Assembly: GCF_007858285.1 (NCBI RefSeq)
Contig: NZ_VFIL01000003.1
Location: 248,001-312,000, forward strand
DNA from: Pseudomonas brenneri
GTDB taxonomy: Bacteria; Pseudomonadota; Gammaproteobacteria; Pseudomonadales; Pseudomonadaceae
Direction of reading: 5' to 3'
DNA length: 64,000 nt
The translations under genes and the position numbers were made by a program. Shown in pieces: positions 42,186-49,300 of this stretch. The notes below the pieces were generated by a model. That model saw nothing but the letters and a program-made list of their open reading frames with translations. It was not told the DNA's origin and ran no database searches. Each line of letters begins with the position of its first letter. Positions within the stretch are counted from its first letter, which is position 1.

Positions 42186-44807
42186 ATGGGCAAATCGCTG
42201 GTCATTGTGGAATCCCCGGCTAAGGCCAAGACCATCAACAAGTACTTGGGTAACGAGTACGTGGTGAAGTCGAGTATCGGCCATATCCGAGACCTGCCCA
42301 CCAGCGGTTCGGCTAGCGCCAGCAAGGAGCCTGCTGCCAAGCGCGGCAAGGCGGCTGCGGGCGAAGGTCCGGTGCTCTCGCCTAAAGAGAAGGCGCGCAA
42401 GCAGCTGGTCTCGCGCATGGGTGTGGACCCGGATCATGGCTGGAAGGCCAAGTACGAGATCCTTCCGGGCAAGGAAAAGGTCATCGAGGAGCTGCGCCGG
42501 CTCGCCAAGGATGCCGACACCATCTATCTCGCAACGGACTTGGACCGCGAAGGGGAAGCCATTGCCTGGCACCTGCGCGAAGCCATCGGTGGGGACGACA
42601 GCCGCTACAAACGCGTGGTGTTCAACGAAATCACCAAGAAGGCGATCCAGGAAGCCTTCTCCAAGCCAGGCGAGCTGGACATTGACCGCGTCAATGCCCA
42701 GCAGGCCCGTCGCTTCCTCGACCGCGTCGTGGGCTACATGGTCTCGCCGCTGTTGTGGGCGAAGATCGCCCGTGGCCTGTCCGCCGGCCGTGTGCAATCG
42801 GTCGCGGTGAAGCTGGTAGTGGAGCGCGAGCGCGAGATCCGTGCGTTCATCCCTGAAGAATACTGGGAAGTCCACGCCGACCTCGGCACCGCCAAGGGCG
42901 CGACCGTGCGCTTTGACGTGGCCCGCGAGAAAGGCGAGGCCTTCAAGCCGCTTAACGAAGCCCAGGCCATGGCTGCGCTGGAGAAGCTCAAGGCTTCCAG
43001 CTACAGCATCGTCAAGCGCGAAGACAAACCGACCAGCAGCAAGCCGTCGGCGCCGTTCATCACCTCCACCCTGCAACAGGCCGCGAGCAACCGCCTGGGC
43101 TTCGGGGTGAAGAAGACGATGATGATGGCCCAGCGTTTGTACGAAGCGGGCTACATCACGTATATGCGTACCGACTCCACCAACCTGTCGCAAGACGCGG
43201 TGGCGATGGCGCGCACTTATATTGAAAGCGAATTCGGCAAGAAGTACCTGCCGGAGAAGCCAAACGTCTACAGCAGCAAGGAAGGCGCACAAGAGGCTCA
43301 CGAAGCGATTCGTCCGTCTGACGCCAATACCGAGCCAAGCAAGCTCACGGGCATGGAGCGCGACGCTGAGCGCCTCTACGAGCTGATCTGGCGCCAGTTC
43401 CTGGCCTGCCAGATGCTGCCGGCGCAATACCTGTCCACCACCGTCACCGTGGGTGCCGGGGACTTCGAGCTGCGTGCCAAGGGGCGTATCCTCAAGTTCG
43501 ACGGCTACACCCGTGTGATGCCGCAAATCGCCAAGCCCGGCGATGATGACGTGCTGCCAGACATGGCCCAGGGCGATGTGATGAAGCTGATCAAGCTTGA
43601 TCCGTCCCAGCATTTCACCAAGCCGCCTGCGCGTTATTCGGAAGCCAGCCTGGTAAAAGAGATGGAAAAACGTGGCATTGGTCGTCCTTCGACCTACGCG
43701 GCGATCATTTCCACCATCCAGGACCGTGGCTACGTGGCCCTGCATAACCGTCGTTTCTATTCGGAAAAGATGGGCGATATCGTCACCGAGCGTCTGTCCG
43801 AGAGTTTCTCCAACCTGATGGACTACGGCTTTACCGCAGGCATGGAAGAGAACCTCGATGACGTGGCCCAGGGCGAGCGGGACTGGAAGAATGTACTCGA
43901 CGAGTTCTATGGCGACTTCAAGAAGAAACTCGAAGTAGCCGAGAGCCCGGAACACGGTATGCGCGCCAACCAGCCGGTGATGACGGATATCCCGTGCACC
44001 ACTTGCGGTCGGCCGATGCAGATCCGCACTGCGTCTACCGGTGTGTTCCTCGGTTGTTCGGGTTATAGCCTGCCGCCTAAAGAGCGCTGCAAGGCCACCG
44101 TCAACTTGGTGCCAGGCGATGAAATCGCTGCCGATGACGAGGGTGAGTCCGAGTCGCTGGTACTGCGTGGCAAGCACCGTTGCCCGATCTGCAGCACCGC
44201 GATGGATGCTTATCTGCTGGATGAGAAGCGCAAGTTGCACATCTGCGGTAACAACCCGGATTGCAACGGCTACGAGATCGAAGAGGGCACCTACCGCATC
44301 AAGGGCTACGAAGGCCCGAGCCTGGAGTGCGACAAGTGCGGCAGCGAGATGCAGCTCAAGACCGGCCGTTTCGGCAAGTTCTTCGGTTGTACCAATACGA
44401 CCTGCAAGAACACCCGCAAACTGCTGAAAAGCGGTGACGCGGCGCCGCCGAAGATGGACCCGGTGAAGATGCCTGAGCTCAAGTGCGAGAAGGTCAACGA
44501 CACCTATATCCTGCGTGATGGCGCTTCGGGCTTGTTCCTGGCGGCCAGCCAGTTCCCGAAAAACCGCGAGACTCGTGCACCCCTGGTGATGGAGATCGTG
44601 CCGCACAAGGACGAGATCGACCCGAAGTACCACTTCCTGTGTGAAGCGCCGAAGAAGGATCCCGACGGTCGTCCGGCCGTGATCCGCTACAGCCGCAAGA
44701 CCAAGGAGCAGTACGTGCAGACCGAAGTAGACGGCAAGCCTACGGGTTGGAAAGCGTTCTACGACGGCGGCAAGTGGAAGGTCGAGGACAAGCGCCAGGG
44801 CGCTTGA
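42186..44807 (+). CDS. topA: DNA topoisomerase I
   Basis: Type IA topoisomerase relaxing negative supercoils (EC 5.6.2.1), 873 aa. A TOPRIM domain begins [20 protein letters not shown] with the acidic set in [17 protein letters not shown]. The active-site tyrosine is in [14 protein letters not shown]. Three C-terminal zinc-finger-like modules follow ([36 protein letters not shown]) and then a tail. The ATG at 42186 gives the family start [10 protein letters not shown]; 26 open codons upstream are ignored. An 899-codon open frame lies antisense to almost all of it, but this is a composition artefact. Confidence 0.97.
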   Translation: MGKSLVIVESPAKAKTINKYLGNEYVVKSSIGHIRDLPTSGSASASKEPAAKRGKAAAGEGPVLSPKEKARKQLVSRMGVDPDHGWKAKYEILPGKEKVIEELRRLAKDADTIYLATDLDREGEAIAWHLREAIGGDDSRYKRVVFNEITKKAIQEAFSKPGELDIDRVNAQQARRFLDRVVGYMVSPLLWAKIARGLSAGRVQSVAVKLVVEREREIRAFIPEEYWEVHADLGTAKGATVRFDVAREKGEAFKPLNEAQAMAALEKLKASSYSIVKREDKPTSSKPSAPFITSTLQQAASNRLGFGVKKTMMMAQRLYEAGYITYMRTDSTNLSQDAVAMARTYIESEFGKKYLPEKPNVYSSKEGAQEAHEAIRPSDANTEPSKLTGMERDAERLYELIWRQFLACQMLPAQYLSTTVTVGAGDFELRAKGRILKFDGYTRVMPQIAKPGDDDVLPDMAQGDVMKLIKLDPSQHFTKPPARYSEASLVKEMEKRGIGRPSTYAAIISTIQDRGYVALHNRRFYSEKMGDIVTERLSESFSNLMDYGFTAGMEENLDDVAQGERDWKNVLDEFYGDFKKKLEVAESPEHGMRANQPVMTDIPCTTCGRPMQIRTASTGVFLGCSGYSLPPKERCKATVNLVPGDEIAADDEGESESLVLRGKHRCPICSTAMDAYLLDEKRKLHICGNNPDCNGYEIEEGTYRIKGYEGPSLECDKCGSEMQLKTGRFGKFFGCTNTTCKNTRKLLKSGDAAPPKMDPVKMPELKCEKVNDTYILRDGASGLFLAASQFPKNRETRAPLVMEIVPHKDEIDPKYHFLCEAPKKDPDGRPAVIRYSRKTKEQYVQTEVDGKPTGWKAFYDGGKWKVEDKRQGA

Positions 44808-44809
44808 TC

Positions 44810-44909
44810 TGTAGGCGCGAGCTTGCTCGCGAAGGTCGTTAACGATGACGCGATAAACCTGGTGCACTGCGGTGCTCTCAGGTTTTTCGCGAGCAAGCTC
44901 GCTCCTACA
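44810..44909. repeat. REPIN (GGAGCGAGCTTGCTCGCGAA type)
   Basis: Arms 44810-44833 and 44886-44909 form a 24-nt inverted repeat with one mismatch (GGCGCGAG for GGAGCGAG). It begins two bases after the topA stop and probably helps terminate or stabilise its mRNA. Confidence 0.9.
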
Positions 44910-44947
44910 GGCCGTATCATACTTATGTCGTTGTGGAGACTGCCGTC

Positions 44948-45469
44948 ATGGCCAACGAACTCTATACCCGTACCAACCAGAAAATTTACTTCGCGGGTTT
45001 GTCCCTGGACGCCCTTGGCCGTGCCGAGGAAGGAAAGGAGATGAACGCTATCGCGCTGGTCCAGGCGGGGCGAGAGTCGGCGTTGTTCCATCTGTATGGC
45101 GCCTTGTTGGGTCTGTGCCATGAAATTGCCGGCTTCTATCGTTTGCCTCAGGCGCATGCGCCGCGGGCCGAGGATATCCTGACCCGTGAGGTGCTGGAGT
45201 CGCTGGCCATTCCTGAGTTGGCTGAGCTGGTGGAGATGGCTCGCAGCCCTGACAGTTGGCTGGCACGTTTGCTGGCTGCGCATTCGGCGATGTTTCAGCC
45301 GCCGCGTGTGCCGCACAAGCCCAAGGGCGATGTGACCCAACCGCTGATCGTTGCGGTCAGCCTGGAAGAGGAAGGCCCCGAGCCACTGAGCCGGGCCGAG
45401 TTGGAGAGCTGGCGCCAGGAACTGAAAAAACTGGCGATACGCTTTCGGGATGGGTTGAACGAGTGCTGA
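44948..45469 (+). CDS. DUF6586 family hypothetical protein
   Basis: Soluble, mostly helical protein of 173 aa; function unknown. The start MANELYTRTNQKIYFAGLSL and the middle YGALLGLCHEIAGFYRLP are conserved in the Pseudomonas family located between topA and the SOS genes. The ATG at 44948 is used; a GTG five codons earlier is less likely. A C-terminal WRQELKKLAIRFRDGLNEC resembles an amphipathic helix. No enzymatic motif is visible. Confidence 0.75.
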   Translation: MANELYTRTNQKIYFAGLSLDALGRAEEGKEMNAIALVQAGRESALFHLYGALLGLCHEIAGFYRLPQAHAPRAEDILTREVLESLAIPELAELVEMARSPDSWLARLLAAHSAMFQPPRVPHKPKGDVTQPLIVAVSLEEEGPEPLSRAELESWRQELKKLAIRFRDGLNEC

Positions 45470-45601
45470 GCCGGATAGCGTTGGCAGGGTAATGAGGCGC
45501 TACAGACCATTCATCCAGCTGTACAGAAAGCTGTTCAGATCCTGAGCGAGGCTCTGCTTATGACTGATATAATGCCGGCCTTTCGTGGAGAACAGATTTT
45601 T

Positions 45602-45835
45602 ATGCCAACGTCCTTTCTGGAAATTGTTGAACTGCCCGACGGCCGAATTGAGCTGCGCAGGGCTGAGGACGAGGGTTCTCTGGTGACTTTGGATTTTTCC
45701 GAGGACGCCAAGGCATTCCTGCAAGGCCAACACGTGGAAGTGGCAAAAGCCATGCTGAGCGTTGGTGTGCAGATGGCGGGGCGCCTGGCTGAGGGCGAAC
45801 CGGAGAAAGACGACGGTCCACGGATTCTTCACTGA
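45602..45835 (+). CDS. Conserved hypothetical protein, 77 aa
   Basis: Small acidic protein beginning MPTSFLEIVELPDGRIELRR, with a probable N-terminal beta-hairpin and a helix (EDAKAFLQGQHVEVAKAML) and an acidic tail. Function unknown. GTGGAG lies about 11 bp upstream of the ATG; an ATG 14 codons earlier is rejected because it lacks a site and adds a non-conserved run. It lies between the DUF6586 gene and the convergent lexA-sulA operon. Confidence 0.7.
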   Translation: MPTSFLEIVELPDGRIELRRAEDEGSLVTLDFSEDAKAFLQGQHVEVAKAMLSVGVQMAGRLAEGEPEKDDGPRILH

Positions 45836-45984
45836 GTCCGCTTGTCGTTTTTAAGATTCAAATGCTCAATCGGCTTCTCAATTCTGTAGAAGCCTAGCGT
45901 CCATCGCAGGCACTGACCTGACGTCAGGCTGCAATCGGACGACCTGTACCACTCCCGATAACGCGTTGCGCGTCAGGCTCGGGC

Positions 45985-46464
45985 TTATCCCAAACGAATA
46001 TTCAAGCTCTGTGCATCGCCCGTACGCGCTGCGCTGATCAACTGCTGCTTGGCCGAAGCGCCCAGTGGATTCAGCCAACTGACCACCGTGTGGCTGCGTC
46101 CGAGGCGCAGCGCTTCACAGGTCAGTTGCTGGGCGCTCTGGGTGCCGCGTGGTTGCAGCAGCAGGATGCGTTCGCGGTTCAGGCCCGCATCCCGCAACCA
46201 GGCCTGGGTCAGGCTGGAGGGCGGGGCGATCAGGGTCAGCCAGCGGGCGTCCTGTTCTTCGCTCAGGTTGCGAAGAATGGGGGCCAGCAGGCTCAGGCAG
46301 TTTCCGGCAGCGCCGCGCAACGACAATTCACTGAATACCTCAGGTTCAGCGGTGGCGGTCCATGGGGACTGCACCGTCTCGTTGAGGATAGGTGCAAGTG
46401 GCTGGGCCAAAAAGGCCTCAAACAGCGGCAGTTGTGTGTGTTGTTGCACGCGTGGGAACTGCAT
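45985..46464 (-). CDS. sulA: SOS-induced cell division inhibitor SulA
   Basis: Inhibits FtsZ ring assembly during the SOS response, 159 aa. The SulA/RecA-like core is visible in WLTLIAPPSSLTQAWLRDAG, ERILLLQPRGTQSAQQLTCE and HTVVSWLNPLGASAKQQLI. GGAGGC lies just before the ATG at 46464, 10 bp after the lexA stop. It therefore follows lexA in one operon and needs no LexA box of its own; none is seen between the genes. This lexA-sulA order is the usual Pseudomonas arrangement, unlike E. coli, where sulA stands apart. Confidence 0.92.
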   Translation of the reverse strand: MQFPRVQQHTQLPLFEAFLAQPLAPILNETVQSPWTATAEPEVFSELSLRGAAGNCLSLLAPILRNLSEEQDARWLTLIAPPSSLTQAWLRDAGLNRERILLLQPRGTQSAQQLTCEALRLGRSHTVVSWLNPLGASAKQQLISAARTGDAQSLNIRLG

Positions 46465-46474
46465 GATGCCTCCG

Positions 46475-47083
46475 TTAGCGGCGAATAACGCCGACACTCA
46501 AGCCTTCGATCACCAGGTCCTGATCCTTCAGGTTGACTTCAATCGGCGAAAACTCGGGGTTTTCTGCCAGCAGCCAGACTTTGCTGCCTTCGCGCTTGAA
46601 GCGCTTGACCGTCACTTCATCGCCGATGCGGGCCACGACGATCTGGCCGTTGCGCGCTTCGCGGGTGGTGTGGACGGCCAGCAGGTCGCCGTCGAAGATG
46701 CCCACGTCCTTCATGCTCATGCCATGGACCCGCAGCAGGTAGTCGGCGCGAGGATGGAAGAAGGTCGGGTTGATATTGCAGGACTCTTCGACGTGCTGTT
46801 GTGCAAGAATCGGCGCACCGGCAGCGACCCGGCCGATGATCGGCAGGGTCGATTCGTCAGCCTTGGCCTCAAAGCCAGGGATACGAATGCCGCGCGATGC
46901 ACCAGGGGTCATTTCGATCGCGCCCTTGCGGGCAAGGGCCTTCAGGTGTTCTTCGGCAGCGTTGGGGGATTTGAACCCCAGCTCCAGGGCGATTTCCGCC
47001 CGGGTCGGCGGATAGCCGTTGTCGTCGAGGCAGCGCTTGATAAAAGCGAGAATCTCAGCTTGGCGTGGCGTCAGTTTTAGCAT
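46475..47083 (-). CDS. lexA: SOS repressor LexA
   Basis: Transcriptional repressor of the SOS regulon, a self-cleaving S24 peptidase, 202 aa. The N-terminal winged helix ([18 protein letters not shown], then [19 protein letters not shown] as recognition helix) is followed by the Ala-Gly cleavage site in GRVAAGAPI. The catalytic Ser is in [10 protein letters not shown] and the Lys in GDEVTVKRF. Two LexA boxes overlap its own promoter, so it is autoregulated. sulA follows in the same operon. Confidence 0.97.
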   Translation of the reverse strand: MLKLTPRQAEILAFIKRCLDDNGYPPTRAEIALELGFKSPNAAEEHLKALARKGAIEMTPGASRGIRIPGFEAKADESTLPIIGRVAAGAPILAQQHVEESCNINPTFFHPRADYLLRVHGMSMKDVGIFDGDLLAVHTTREARNGQIVVARIGDEVTVKRFKREGSKVWLLAENPEFSPIEVNLKDQDLVIEGLSVGVIRR

Positions 47084-47093
47084 GTTGATCGCT

Positions 47094-47109
47094 CTGTCTT
47101 TTTATACAG
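47094..47109 (-). promoter_or_regulatory. LexA box proximal to lexA
   Basis: CTGTATAAAAAGACAG on the minus strand, CTG-N10-CAG, 10 bp upstream of the lexA ATG. Confidence 0.85.
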
Positions 47110-47112
47110 TGA

Positions 47113-47128
47113 CTGGGATTATATACAG
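47113..47128 (-). promoter_or_regulatory. LexA box distal to lexA
   Basis: CTGTATATAATCCCAG on the minus strand, CTG-N10-CAG; it contains a TATAAT that is probably the -10 element. It is 19 bp from the proximal box, close to two helical turns. Confidence 0.88.
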
Positions 47129-47287
47129 TGAACTGCGCTTGGCAATCATCGTTTTTGCCGACTCCGCCGGACGGTCATCCGTCGGTCCTTGCAAAGCCTT
47201 GGGATAGCGCTGCCAACAGGCCGTTGAAGATGTGATTAAATAGGTGCGAATCGGGTGACTGCCCGGCCGGAAAACGGACCTGCAGGC

Positions 47288-47331
47288 TTGACATTGCACA
47301 AGGTGAAACGTATGTTTCAAACAAGTGTTTG
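47288..47331 (+). promoter_or_regulatory. psrA promoter with two overlapping PsrA operators
   Basis: TTGACA (47288-47293), 17 bp and TATGTT (47311-47316) form a good sigma-70 promoter. GAAACGTATGTTTC (47305-47318) and CAAACAAGTGTTTG (47318-47331) are two perfect (G/C)AAAC-N4-GTTT(G/C) palindromes sharing one base. The first covers the -10, so PsrA should repress itself. Confidence 0.85.
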
Positions 47332-47346
47332 TCAGGCGGAGTAGCC

Positions 47347-48054
47347 ATGGCCCAGTCGGAAACCGTTGAACGCATTCTCGATGCTGCCGAGCAGTTGTTC
47401 GCGGAAAAAGGATTTGCTGAAACTTCATTGCGGCTGATCACCAGCAAGGCCGGGGTCAACCTGGCGGCAGTGAACTATCATTTCGGCTCGAAAAAGGCTT
47501 TGATCCAGGCGGTGTTCTCACGCTTCCTCGGGCCGTTCTGTATCAGCCTCGACCGTGAGCTGGAGCGGCGCCAGGCCAAGCCTGACAATAAGCCAAGCCT
47601 GGAAGACCTGCTGGAAATCCTCGTCGAACAGGCCCTGGTGGTACAACCGCGCAGTGGCAACGACCTGTCGATCTTCATGCGCCTGCTGGGCTTGGCTTTC
47701 AGTCAGAGCCAGGGCCACTTGCGACGTTACCTTGAGGACATGTACGGCAAGGTATTCCGTCGTTATATGTTGCTGGTCAACGAGGCGGCCCCGCGTATTC
47801 CCCCTATCGAATTGTTCTGGCGCGTGCACTTCATGCTCGGTGCTGCGGCATTCAGCATGTCGGGGATCAAGGCCTTGCGCGCCATTGCCGAGACGGATTT
47901 CGGGGTCAATACCTCCATCGAGCAGGTGATGCGCCTGATGGTGCCTTTCCTGGCAGCCGGCATGCGTGCCGAAAGCGGTGTCACCGACCCGGCCATGGTG
48001 GCCGCGCAGTTGCGCCCCCGCAGCAAGTCTGTGCCCGTGCCTGCCAAGGTTTAA
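47347..48054 (+). CDS. psrA: TetR-family fatty-acid-responsive regulator PsrA
   Basis: Dimeric TetR repressor/activator, 235 aa, that senses long-chain fatty acids, represses fadBA-type genes and activates rpoS in Pseudomonas. The N-terminal helix-turn-helix is AETSLRLITSKAGVNLAAV followed by NYHFGSKKALIQAVF; the rest is a helical ligand and dimer domain. The ATG at 47347 (MAQSETVERILDAAEQL) is the family start; an ATG six codons earlier is not used. Its promoter carries two perfect PsrA operators, and fadBA with a candidate site lies 9 kb to the left. Confidence 0.95.
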   Translation: MAQSETVERILDAAEQLFAEKGFAETSLRLITSKAGVNLAAVNYHFGSKKALIQAVFSRFLGPFCISLDRELERRQAKPDNKPSLEDLLEILVEQALVVQPRSGNDLSIFMRLLGLAFSQSQGHLRRYLEDMYGKVFRRYMLLVNEAAPRIPPIELFWRVHFMLGAAAFSMSGIKALRAIAETDFGVNTSIEQVMRLMVPFLAAGMRAESGVTDPAMVAAQLRPRSKSVPVPAKV

Positions 48055-48124
48055 CCACTGGCGTCTGGGCGCCACCGCTTGCATCCGCTAAGCTAGCCGC
48101 CCATGCCGATTTCAAACAGTTACC

Positions 48125-48173
48125 CGCACCCCGTCACCTTGCCAGGTCAAGCCTGGCAAGGTGACGGGGTGCG
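48125..48173 (+). other. Perfect 22-bp hairpin upstream of nagZ
   Basis: Arms 48125-48146 and 48152-48173 are exact inverted repeats closing on TCAAG (inner sequence CCTTGCCAGG / CCTGGCAAGG). The hairpin ends 21 bp before the nagZ ATG. It has no T-run, so it is not an ordinary terminator, and it does not match the REPIN families here. Confidence 0.7.
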
Positions 48174-48194
48174 CGCGTCATTCAAGGAAAAATT

Positions 48195-49205
48195 ATGACT
48201 GCTGCCCTGCAAGGCTCTTTGATGGTGGACGTCGCCGGCACCTGGCTGACGGCTGAAGATCGTCACTTGTTGCGCCAGCCTGAAGTGGGTGGCCTGATCA
48301 TTTTTGCGCGCAACATCGAACATCCACGGCAAGTGCGGGAGTTGAGCGCGGCTATTCGCGCGGTACGCCCGGACCTGCTGCTGGCTGTCGATCAGGAAGG
48401 CGGGCGAGTGCAGCGCCTGCGCCAGGGCTTTGTGCGTCTGCCGGCCATGCGCGCCCTGGCGGACAATCCCAATGCCGAATACCTGGCCGAGCAGTGCGGC
48501 TGGGTCATGGCCACAGAAGTACTGGCTGTTGGCCTGGACCTGAGCTTCGCCCCGGTGCTGGACCTCGACTACCAGCGCAGCGCCGTCGTAGGCACGCGCT
48601 CGTTCGAAGGCGATCCAGAGCGCGCCGCGTTGCTGGCCGGGGCCTTTATCCGGGGCATGAACAGCGCCGGCATGGCTGCCACTGGCAAGCATTTCCCGGG
48701 CCACGGCTGGGCCGAGGCAGACTCCCACGTCGCCATTCCCAATGACGAACGCAGCCTGGAACAGATTCGCGCCCATGACCTGGTGCCGTTCGCACGCCTG
48801 AGCAAGCAGTTGGCTGCCGTGATGCCTGCGCATGTGATCTACCCGCAGGTCGATAACCAGCCGGCAGGTTTCTCGCGCCGCTGGTTGCAAGACATCCTGC
48901 GCGGTGAGTTGCAGTTCGATGGGGTGATTTTCAGTGATGACCTGTCCATGGCCGGTGCTCATGTGGTGGGGGATGCGGCGAGCCGTATCGAGGCCGCTTT
49001 GAGCGCAGGTTGCGATATGGGTCTGGTGTGCAATGACCGTGCGGCCGCCGAGCTGGCCCTGAGTGCAGCCCAGCGCATGAAGGTCACGCCGTCGGCGCGG
49101 ATTGCCCGTATGCGTGGGCAGGCGATTGCCTCGACTGACTATAAGCAGAACCCACGTTGGTTGGCGGCGCTCGGCGCGCTTCGGGATGCTCAGTTGATCG
49201 AATAG
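48195..49205 (+). CDS. nagZ: Beta-N-acetylglucosaminidase NagZ
   Basis: Cytosolic GH3 hexosaminidase (EC 3.2.1.52) that removes GlcNAc from GlcNAc-anhydroMurNAc-peptides in peptidoglycan recycling; its products control AmpR-dependent beta-lactamase expression in Pseudomonas. 336 aa, with LLAVDQEGGRVQRLRQGF, the catalytic-loop motif GKHFPGHGWAEADSHV and the nucleophile Asp in IFSDDLSMAGAH. AAGGA lies before the ATG. It is separated from psrA by 140 bp containing a striking hairpin, and is followed by a REPIN. Confidence 0.96.
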   Translation: MTAALQGSLMVDVAGTWLTAEDRHLLRQPEVGGLIIFARNIEHPRQVRELSAAIRAVRPDLLLAVDQEGGRVQRLRQGFVRLPAMRALADNPNAEYLAEQCGWVMATEVLAVGLDLSFAPVLDLDYQRSAVVGTRSFEGDPERAALLAGAFIRGMNSAGMAATGKHFPGHGWAEADSHVAIPNDERSLEQIRAHDLVPFARLSKQLAAVMPAHVIYPQVDNQPAGFSRRWLQDILRGELQFDGVIFSDDLSMAGAHVVGDAASRIEAALSAGCDMGLVCNDRAAAELALSAAQRMKVTPSARIARMRGQAIASTDYKQNPRWLAALGALRDAQLIE

Positions 49206-49218
49206 GATTGAGGTGCGC

Positions 49219-49289
49219 CTATCGCAGGCAAGCCAGCTCCCACATTTGAATGTATTCACAGATCAAAATGTGTGGCTTGCCTGCGATAG
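49219..49289. repeat. REPIN with a deleted right arm
   Basis: The left arm 49219-49244 carries TATCGCAGGCAAGCCAGCTC and a CCACA end. The right arm 49271-49289 (TGTGGCTTGCCTGCGATAG) lacks seven bases relative to the family. It lies between convergent nagZ and the SNF2 gene. Confidence 0.8.
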
Positions 49290-49300
49290 GGGCCTAACAG

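Noticed and set aside
42168..44867. 899-codon open frame antisense to topA
   Set aside because: It mirrors topA almost exactly; long antisense frames are expected in high-GC genes with strong third-position bias, and its translation shows no family features. topA has full domain support.
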